This document shows positions 53,976 to 64,000 of a DNA stretch of 64,000 nt, piece by piece; positions within the stretch are counted from its first letter, which is position 1; each line of letters starts with the position of its first letter. Below the pieces are notes generated by a model, which saw nothing but the letters and a program-made list of their open reading frames with translations, was not told the origin of the DNA and ran no database searches. The position numbers and the translations under genes were made by a program. Source of the DNA: Urechis unicinctus (taxonomy: Eukaryota; Annelida; Polychaeta; Xenopneusta; Urechidae); NCBI GenBank assembly GCA_034190875.2, contig CM067343.1, forward strand, positions 14,574,776 to 14,638,775. Direction: 5' to 3'.

Positions 53976-54671
53976 AAGCATGCATATTTTGGCGATACAT
54001 TTATGCCTTTCAGAACAAAGACGTTGCTCACAGTAAATCAATTTAATAATCTTATAATGCGTGAGTTTACTTTCGTGGCGATTAACCTGGTGTGCATATG
54101 ACTGATTCCATTTGTATATATATCCCTGGCTAATGGTATAGAAACCGGCTAATGTTACTTTGATAACCTAGTTGGTAACGCAACATTAACCACGAATCAG
54201 CGCTTTTAATTTGAGGCACAGTGTAAGTGAAAGAGGTAGCAATAGCATGTAAGTGATCCTACTCCTGATACCCATGATTCGTCATAGAATTGTGAATAAC
54301 TAGTGGTAGGTACATCATAAGCAATATATCACTAACCGCATAACTTACCTGATAATACAACATCATATATTAACTCTTACGTTGATCAAAGAATCGTATG
54401 ACTATTGTCGCTATGCAAACGTAATAAATGATAACGATGTTCCGTTAATTATTGACTAGATTGTGAAACCAAAAGCTTATTAGTCAATTCTACGGAAATA
54501 ATTTACTTTGTTAGGTAATTGTCTGGAGATTTTTTAAAGACAATCAATTATTGGGAAAATACCACCCCTAATGTAACTGCTAGGAGCGCTCTGGCTCCAA
54601 TGATGGAATAAATATGTTGCAATTGTATTTAGCATGCTAGTGGTATTTAGCACTGGGACAGCCAGATCGAA

Positions 54672-54997
54672 AATATAGATAGATATATATATAGAGATAT
54701 ATAGATAGAGAGATAGATATATAGAGAGATAGAGAGAGAGATAGATATAGATAGATAGATAGAGAGAGAGATATAGAGAGAGATATATATATATCTAGAT
54801 AGAGATATATATATATATATATATATATACAGGAACAGAGATACCTAGATACTTATATATATGTTTAACATATCTATCTATGTAAATATATATAGAGAGA
54901 TAGAGATATACATAGAGAGAGAAGAGAGAGAGAGATATAGAGAGAGACATAGATATATAGAGATATATAGAGAACATATATAGAGATATAAATATAA

Positions 54998-55051
<54 letters not shown>

Positions 55052-55418
55052 TATATATATATGTAAAGAGATATATATATATATATCATATATGTATATA
55101 TATATATATATATATAGTTATACATATATATATTCCGATATATATATATATATATTAATATATATATATATATCAGCATATATATATATATTATATATAT
55201 GTATTTATATATATATATATAGCTATTTAGATCAATATATATATATCAATGTATATATATGTATACATATATATATATAGATATGTATATATATACATAT
55301 ATACATATAAATATTTAAATACACATATATATATCTATACAAATATATATATATACGATATTTGTATCTATATATATTTATATCTATGCGTATATATATA
55401 TAATATATATATATATGC

Positions 55419-55473
<55 letters not shown>

Positions 55474-55481
55474 ATATATAT

Positions 55482-55568
<87 letters not shown>
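54672..55568. repeat. Compound AT/GA microsatellite field
   Basis: Counterpart of 18298-19158. It starts with GA-rich tracts absent at the same point in the first copy and ends with long pure (AT)n. Confidence 0.97.
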
Positions 55569-58500
55569 GGGCAGAGAGAAGCACAACATGATTTCAGACT
55601 ACTTGTTAAAGCGAAGGTTCCCGCTATTTGCAATATGTGTAAATATCTCCAAATCCAAAGACACTGTGGTTAGTAAAATAAACTAGGAGCTGATTTATTA
55701 AGCAATGTTTCTTACTAAACAATACTGTTATCGTAGGAAATTGTTCATTTTGGCTTATTGTCATTCCGCATTTTGCCAATAAACCCTGACTTATTATCTT
55801 AGCAACTAATTATCTTCGGTTAAAGATACGATGTTGGCTCATTTCAATTTCATTACCTCAAGGCTTTACGTATCGCAGAAAAGGCTTTGAAACTCTATGA
55901 TGATTGGTTAGGTCACGAGTGTAATCCCAACAACGAGGAAGGTGGACCAGCTTGCAGTTGTAGTGTCGCTCTTTAGGTCAGAGTAGCCTATGTGTTTCCA
56001 GTAATGCTAATTTCGATGTAGTACATCCAACAAGGGGCCATTATGGGTACTCAGCTAACCCAGCGCCTTGCTGTCAGGGCAACGCTGGTGCAATACTGAC
56101 ACCTCATATGCGCAGGTTTAATGTGATATGTGCTTTTGAAACATGTTCACCTCACAATGACAAACATCGTGCATAAAAACGTTAACGTTATGAATCGGAC
56201 ACATAATGCGTCCTTCTTGATGCAGGCTGTAACAGCATATGGCTTAACCAAACCCTTACACAAGCTCTCTATATGAGCAAAATTGGTCACATAAGTTGAA
56301 TAATCATGGTTCATTAAATCACTTACTGGGTCAAGCTGGTGACCGAGATTATTAGGTTAGCAAAATCTATACGATCTGCTTGAACGAATATAACATAACC
56401 CAATAGATGCATTCCATGAAACAATTCGCGCTCTGTTTTCTGTTCAACATACAATATTTTTTATCACAGCAAGTGCACCAATAGAATAACATGTGAGTCA
56501 CAAAACTACCATTATTCACAAGAAATGAAAATTCGGAATGTGATTGATTGTCACATCTATATTTACAAAAAACTGTTGTTGAATTCACAGTGATATGCCC
56601 TAATAACTATGTTAGGAAGCATGCATGATTGCCACAGGTCACTAGCTGATATCTAAGTCTAGGGTTAGCATGTGCAGGGTCTAATCTAGTTGTTCAATTT
56701 ATCATTGCGTTTTGAAATTGTCGTCAAACAGTAGCATAGGTATAGAGACAACTTAACTTAACTCATCAATGCTTTACAGTCTGGGGAGATGAGCAACTGG
56801 AAAGGGATAAAAGAGCTCATCCGATCAACAGAGGCGGATCCATACAATTGATTGATGCTTAAAGATGTAATGGCACTTCAACGGCATTGAAATGTTACGT
56901 GGAATTTCACAGCAATATCCCAAATGCAGTATCATGTTTAACACGGCCCAGCATAGTTCTAAGTTTAATTCATCTATTATATTGGAACAGGAACACCTAG
57001 TTATGATTTAAGGCGAATGTGTAACACTTGCTTTAATGCCGGAAAATGGAAGTCATTGGTAAAACCAATGCCAAAAACATCTTATGAGTTATAACCGCAG
57101 AAATTATAAATAAGATCCATAAACATTGCTTAATATCGCAATGATAACAAAGCGCACCCATGCTTGGTATTAAATGAACAACACTACTTACACAAATTCA
57201 AAGCAAAAGCAAAACCGTCTAAGAACTTCACACACTCGCACAAAACACAGATATTGGTTGATATTATCTCTACCCAGTGTCTCATTCAGTTCTATGTTTC
57301 GTTATGTAGTAGAACTTATAGAAACATGAGTAGCTTGGATCGAATGGCACCATATGCATAATGTGAACAGCGCGCTATTGTTCGTCGATAAAAACACAAG
57401 AGCGCTTTTTATAACACTACATTATTTCCTGTTCACATCCTTCTTTCTTTCATCTTTCTCTGTCTGGTACTTTGGTTTTTTCTTTGCAAAGTCGGGCGCT
57501 ATCAAAACTCAAGTTCGTCTGCTTAAAATTGTACTGCTGGGCGTTATGTACACCATGACGTTATCCAGATCGGATGTATCTATTTGTGTGACAGTTTCTA
57601 TCGCATTTACGCAGCCTTTGTTGCCTCCTTAGCTATGTATGCTAAGTGATACCGACAACATTAACATCTTGGGACCAATATGGCTACAGGCTATTCCACG
57701 TTTCAACTCGGTAATGCATCCTATGGGAAATTTGGCTAATGTTAGGCAAAGCAGGAAAAGAGTCGACCAGTATATCAAACAAAAAATGTCGCCTTTCAAC
57801 AGCTCCAATGAGGGATATACTCTCTAAAGAACCGTTTGTACTTAAACAGATCAACTATGCATAGTATGCCCTCAAACATGGTTTTTCAACGCAATCGTCG
57901 GAAATAATTGAAGCCCAGTTCTCTACTGACATATATGTGGCTTTACTCGTTGGACGATTAATTGTAGCTGTTTTGTTGTAGGGTTAATTGGGATATAAAT
58001 TTGCATTTGCCAACACTTATTTGCTAGTCTGAACCAATGCGATAATTACTGAAGCCTGCAGCCCCAAAGTTTGAGCATGATAAATATGAACGTGGTCTCA
58101 CCATGCAAAATGACAACAACGTATTCATTTTCATCGCACTTTGTTATTGTTTAGTTACTGATGATTCAACAGTTGTTTACAGTACAGCATATCCTACGCA
58201 AACAAATCATCAAAACATCAGTGGTTCATTTGCTGTGTTACCTAATAGCTGCATGGAAACGACAAACTAGGACCAACAATTTAAGCGATGATTTAAAGAG
58301 GAGCTTCGAATCCCCCAAGTGTCTAAATTAAGGGACGGTTTGCCAAGTGCGCAATAATCTAAACATGTTAGCAGAACAGCTATGTGGAGATATATGAGAG
58401 CGTTGCTAAAAAGCTTATGGTTTGCGCTCCAAAATCATGTACCAACCTTTTCACCACAGCGGGTGTGACGATTGGGATCAATAGCAACGTGGCAACGAGA

Positions 58501-61500
58501 GCGCTTAGGTTCTGTAAAAAGCATGCCCCCAAACACGACTAAGGCACAGAGCCACCAGATTAGATGCATAATATGGTAACATATATTTGTTTGATGATTT
58601 TTTGCTTAGTTTAATGTACTGGGACCTATTCGCTTATTTCTAATATGTATAAATGTACCGAGTGCAAATTTATTACTGAATGCGTAACAAATCATTTGAC
58701 ATGCAAAGCACTTGCTTCACTGCCTCGGTGACCTTTAAGCAGGCAATAATCGCATCCATTTATCCAAATGGTAGGAGCGGTGTTGGTGAAAATTGTATTA
58801 AGCTTATTAGCGTAATCGTTACGTATACCGCATCGAACCTTGTGTTCAGCAAGGTAAGATGCATTTTTCTGTAACATTTTGAATGAGTTTTGCGGTGCTG
58901 CGCCAAGTATCATTCTGGTGATGTAAAACAAAGAGCCTTCGGTCTGCATTTGTGTTACTGGTATTGTCATTGTCTGTATGCGCTGACAAGGAATCACGTT
59001 CACTAACTGAGAATACTTGTTCTGATCACGCGACACGTAAATACTGAGCAAATAAAAACTCTGAGCTGTTAAGATATGCGTAGTATGTATTCGATAAAAT
59101 ACTTAATTGACATTGCTGTATTGCGCTTTTATGTTCCGTTTGTTTAAACAGTTTCCCAAATGTTGGAGTGCGTTGAGATTTGGCCAACACTTCGACTTAC
59201 TTGGTCATAATACACGGTCATTGAATTCATACTGCACGCCTTAAGTGGGAATAAATTGCCTCAAAACTAGTTTAGCAGACAGGGGATCAAAACTTTTGAA
59301 CACTGTCCCAGATATTGTTAAGTTGTTACCAGCAATGTATATGTTTATAAGAGACGTATTTTACAACGTACAACGATAGTTGTATATAATAACTCCGTGA
59401 CGTCAGGACTTACCTTGCCGGGGTGTAGAATGTTAGTATTACCTCATTTATTGGTATAGGTGTCACAATTGTTTTGTATTGCTTCTGTTTTATAACACGC
59501 CATTCCGACCCTTAGTGACGGATTGAGTTTTGTACGTAAATAGAATTTAACCAATAAATGTCACCTCACTTACTCAATCACAGTTTCACGCGAGCCGCGT
59601 AACCAAAGACATTTAATTATCATTACAAGGTGAATAATTGGCAAAGACTGCTTACCAGGACATCAAAACCGAAACCCTAGGATGAGCCGCCCTAATTGGC
59701 GATTCGCTGTCGGTCATCTCAAGCAAATCCTGCAGTGTCAAAGCTTAGTACATAATGCAGACAGAGAACTTTGCCCTACACATTAGCACTCTCTTTCGTA
59801 CATGACCTATTAGCAAGTATGTTTTCATTTTCCCCAGAGGGCGCAATTGCGTCGTGAAATGAGGCTTAGTAAACATTAACATCACTTGATAATAATACAT
59901 CTGGTGCTACGGGACTGCAGGCAAGGCTACTAGTTGTTGGTCATGCTCCCCCCAAAAAGAACACAGTCGTCACGTGATGTCTTCTGCATATGAACATTAT
60001 AACCATATATTTTTAATGTCATAGCGACTTATTCGAGAAAGCTATCAGACATAGTGTAAATGTCAATTTGTTAATGCAGTTACATCAATGAACTTAAGGG
60101 TAACGTCTCGCATGATCTTTAAGATTACTAACAGGTGATGTGTACCATAATACAAACGAAATTAGCACAGACAATTGCCAGAAAGTTGGATGCTCATTCC
60201 ATTCTATTGATTACATTTGATAGTTGCTCTATTATTATGCCATAAAGACAAATCATCCTCATTGCACTGAATTCAAAATATCACATTACTGTGCCGTATT
60301 ATCTTGTCATGAAAAAAAAAATTCTAAAACGATTTCAAATAAGAACTTAGTCCTCTAAAAAAAGTCCTCGAAGCGGACATGCGTATTGAGCCACACATTA
60401 GTGCCACAATCATTCATAAGACACATCAAGCATGCAATAAAACTGCGTCTACTTTCGAAGCTTCATTTAGGAGGTCCATTGCTTTTAAAACTACCGGGTA
60501 TTAGTTGTTGTAAAATTGCATTACTAAGTAGCGCCAACATTTGAGGGGTCAGATTGATGATATGATTATTTAACTGTCCGAATATTTAGGCGTTGCAGAC
60601 ACAGCCGCGCAAATCCTGGCGCTGTTTGTGGCAACTTATCTTTATTCAAGTTGCAGCACTAGTGTCCTATTCAATAATATCTTCGTCTCAGTTAGATGAA
60701 GTTATTATATTTCAAAAGCTGATTTAGCAACGTCAATGGCGAGGAATAAATGTGGTGCTTGGGTCACTCCTCGTAATTGCCATCGCCTTAAGTATGGTAC
60801 GAACTCTGGAGGTGCCAAGTCAGTTTCATGTTGTACGTTATTCGACCACAAGTTAGCGTGATAATCGGACTTACTGGTTAACTTGTTTTGAATCGAATCG
60901 CTATAGTTTAGTAATACATTATATAATAGATTGGTCCATATGAACCGGCCAAATGCATTTCATACGGAACGTGGCAGAAATATTAAAACAAATTCTACTT
61001 GGTCTTTCAACATGTAATGTAGTGTAGATCTCCTAGCAGCTAAGCATCATTGAGATAAGTAATATTTCCTTTATTGCTGTAGGCATGCACATCGGTCAAG
61101 GTGTTGACCACTTGTAATATTGAACACTCAGTGTCCAAAGCTCAGTCGAGGAAACGATACAAATACTGACAGAGCTATAGTAAATTTAGAGAATATTATA
61201 TTGCGGGAAACAGCAACAGCATTCGTGGACCAATAGCAGCTGGGTAAATGCTGGCCGCTTGGAGGAGAACGTTATGGTCATGCAGGCAGTTGTTGTCTTT
61301 AGGCCGACAGCAACATATTTATTAAGGTAGGTTGCATATATAAAACAATTAGCCACTAGGCAGCTGGTTGCAAGGAGTGCAATAAAATCCACTTTTGTTC
61401 TTAGAGAGATTTTGTTTATTGATGGCGGCTGTTTTCAACCCTATGAATCCCGAAAAAAAAGTTGCACATGTAGATCAATTAACACCTGTCGAGGTGCAGC

Positions 61501-61673
61501 CGTTGAAGGGAAACGATAGACATATTGACTAACGTAAAATAGGGGCGAGTTCATAACGGGTAATTTATCGATATATTAGGTGCACTGGTATGAAAATATG
61601 AAGTCGCAATCGGTGCAACTTTCAAGGGTTTATAAGCTGGAAGTTGTATTAATAGATCGAGCATTTTTCTATG

Positions 61674-64000
61674 TGCGCGATTGATAAGAGATGCTCTCGC
61701 TTTGACTGACAGCCCCGTAATATTGTTGAACTGAGACATGTTAATTTGGGACTTGTCTAAGAGTGGTATCCCTTACATTGACATACGACAGTAAACCTTA
61801 TGATGATTAAAATCTCAATACAGTTCATCAGGGCTCGACTCGTTCAGTTTATAATTGCTACTTCATACTGCATTTCATTATATTGAATAAACATAAAAAC
61901 CGGTGTTGGACTACACTATGAATTCGAGTTTAATTATAATCAGTGGCGTGTGAACATAATTACATTTATTCGTAGACCAATCCCTCAAACATGTAACAAA
62001 TTATGTGAATTGGATGGATAATGAGCTCGTTTCGCCCAATGATTGTTTCTGAACCATAATTTTTCTATGTACCGATGAATGTAATAGGCTATTACGACCC
62101 ATTTGAAGGTATACAGCGCTGGAATACCATACACTATTAATAACTTTGCGGTTATCAACCTACCGGATTATATTTATCTATGCACCGTCTCACCCTATCT
62201 AACGTGTAGTGGCTCTGTACGATATCTCTCTGTGGCATTATTTTGTATGGGTACTCATTTCGCGTTGTCTGCAAGCGTTTCTCAACCGAATGGTTAACTA
62301 ATGGAATACCATACACTATTGATAACTTTGCGGTTATCATCCTACCGGATCCTCTCATCCAATCTAACGTGTAGCGGTTCTGGACTATATATCTCGGTGG
62401 CATTATTTTGTATGGGTACTCATTTCGCTGTACCTGCAAGCGTTACTAAACCGTCTTGTTAACGAATGGCTTTGGTAGAAGTATAATGAGTTCCCATATA
62501 TGTATTTGTATCAGCTTACAAGACGTTATTAATATGACAAGACAAGATTCTCTGATAGTTTTGCTTACACATAATTATGCATTGGCTATAAACCCATGCA
62601 TGTACTTTCTATCATACCATGAAAGTCTAAGGAATCCGTTAATCCAATAACCAGCGATGTACGTCTCATCCGGCTTTCAAGCACATGAACATGTCATATG
62701 TCCGGGTGGAATGATTATTAGGACGGAACATTAGCCTATTAGTAAGCCTACTGATTGCACTTGTAAATGTAAATCCATTGATCACAATGCCAAAAATGCA
62801 TAGTTTGGGATATCTTTGCTTTCATCAGATAAATGAACAATCGGATTGCATGATGACTGACAGCTAAAAATGCGATAAACATTCGTTACAGTGCATACTA
62901 AAGTGCATACTAGGACGGCAGCCTAGGATGGTATCAGTATTGATGATCTGGGCAAAAATATCGTAAGGTCTGTAAGTGCACTTCGAATTAATCAAATACA
63001 AAACTATAATACCTAAAGTTTTTCATTGCTGTCGGATTAGAATATTGATTTAAACCTATGTTCTTGAAAAACTGTTCGTGTTGGTTTTTAAAGAGTTCGT
63101 TGATCTGGCTGACACTAGTATGACTGGTGAATTGAAAAGCTATTCGTTTTTTGATCTTAAACATTCCTGTATACAAGTACCATGTGTGCAATAGTTAATT
63201 GCAAGATACAACTGCCCACCACAAGAAATTTACGTAAATAACTGACATGCTGATATGATATGCCAGTAACCATAACATTATTTACATGGTAAACGTGCGC
63301 GGTTATTTGCCGTGTTTGCCACATTCAACATTCACTATCGTATAATAGCGTTTATCGTATTCGGTATCGATTACTAGTTATCTATGCCAGATATTGCAAT
63401 ATGTATTAGTACTAATAAATGATTTCATACTATGACAGCTGTAGTGTTGTGCGTTTGATTTTCCCATGTTGGCCGGTAAATTAGCAACAACCTCAATGTA
63501 TTATCTCTCGACTGGCGTTTTTCACGTTTGGTCAACTCTGTTAGGTATTCGATTTTTAGGAACAGGATCAAAGATCTCAGACAACATAAAACAATACTAT
63601 TCCATAATCGAAAACAAGCGGGTCCAAATAATTGATAGATGTTTAAGAATGTAATAGCAGCACAACGCCATTGCAAACGTGCGCGTCGTACGTAAGCCAG
63701 GAACAGTAAGTGGGGATTTCATAGCTATAACTCATGGGCTGTTATATGACTTTCTCAGCTCAGCGTAGTGGATGAAAAAGGCACTTTTAATTGAAATGAT
63801 CTATTACACGGGAACAGGAATAAACATGTATGGTATAAGGCGTATGTATAAGAATGGACGATTATTAAGGTCAAGAACGATAAATAAGACCCAAAAACGC
63901 TATCGCATTTTTTATAGCAACATAGCTCACCAATCCATGATGCTATATGAGCAATGCTTTTTTAAAGCAAACGCAAATTCGTTTTTTAAAGCAAACGCAA
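61674..64000 (+). repeat. B/C transition and start of C', cut by the window end
   Basis: Matches 26294-28567 at about 97-98% with offset 35381 to 35432. About 45 bp (62547-62591) are extra here. The window ends inside C', in a short repeat of AAAGCAAACGCAAATTCG that also occurs at 28535-28567. No gene is seen. Confidence 0.85.
62122..62469 (+). repeat. Second copy of the 182/165-bp tandem duplication
   Basis: Units 62122-62303 and 62304-62469 correspond to those at 26741-27087. The short unit lacks the same stretch. Confidence 0.92.

Larger units (their letters stand above)
47803..61670 (+). repeat. Monomer B', second copy
   Basis: Counterpart of 13036-~26000 at about 97% by eye. Copy-specific blocks here are 48073-48283, the transposon at 48588-48874, 48976-49553 and 52485-53742. 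The last is ancestral: A keeps its start (near 1597), so the first B copy lost it. No gene is recognised. Confidence 0.88.

Noticed and set aside
57354-57632. 92-codon hydrophobic frame in B'
   Set aside because: The first copy is out of frame because of a longer A-run near 21746, and hydrophobicity is expected from T-rich DNA.

Overview
This window is AT-rich eukaryotic DNA with no recognisable protein-coding or RNA gene. Long (AT)n and mixed AT/GA microsatellites, no open frame above about 150 codons, and a short non-autonomous DNA transposon all point to an intergenic or heterochromatic part of a large eukaryotic genome. A marine invertebrate is my best guess. It rests mainly on the look of the transposon at 48588-48874 and is weak.

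The dominant feature is nested tandem duplication. About 30 kb (from ~835 to at least 28567) recurs head-to-tail from ~30810 to the window end at about 97-98% identity by eye. The offset grows from 29975 bp on the left to 35432 bp on the right because each copy has gained or lost blocks of 0.2-4.5 kb. Each 30-kb unit is itself built from older, diverged monomers, roughly 75-85% alike by eye and broken by large indels. I call these A (818-13032), B (13036-~26000) and a shorter C (~28000-29700). The second unit is A' (29820-43346), a 4.45-kb segment found only there (43350-47802), B' (47803-~61670) and C' (~63400-64000). The layout is A-B-C-A'-B'-C', a higher-order arrangement like that of satellite DNA but with monomers of many kilobases.

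Left to right: 1-300 holds a coding-looking fragment with a perfect hairpin; 300-815 is low-copy DNA with E-box repeats and a block related to C; 818-13032 is A with two AT microsatellite fields and a GC-rich palindrome cluster at its end; 13036-26000 is B with one large microsatellite field and several weak coding candidates; 26000-29700 is the B/C transition with a 182-bp tandem duplication; and 29820-64000 repeats this order. The second copy carries a recent 287-bp transposon insertion whose empty site is intact in the first copy.

The open frames seen are mostly chance. In one pair compared between copies (21993-22181 and 57639-57827) all five differences I compared change the amino acid. 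Three places look somewhat more protein-like and are listed with low confidence: 2-298, 13090-13269 with 47858-48037, and ~16920-17138 with 53661-53975. I cannot exclude that the duplication is two uncollapsed haplotypes placed in tandem by an assembler, although the deeper A/B/C homology shows that tandem duplication has a longer history at this locus.
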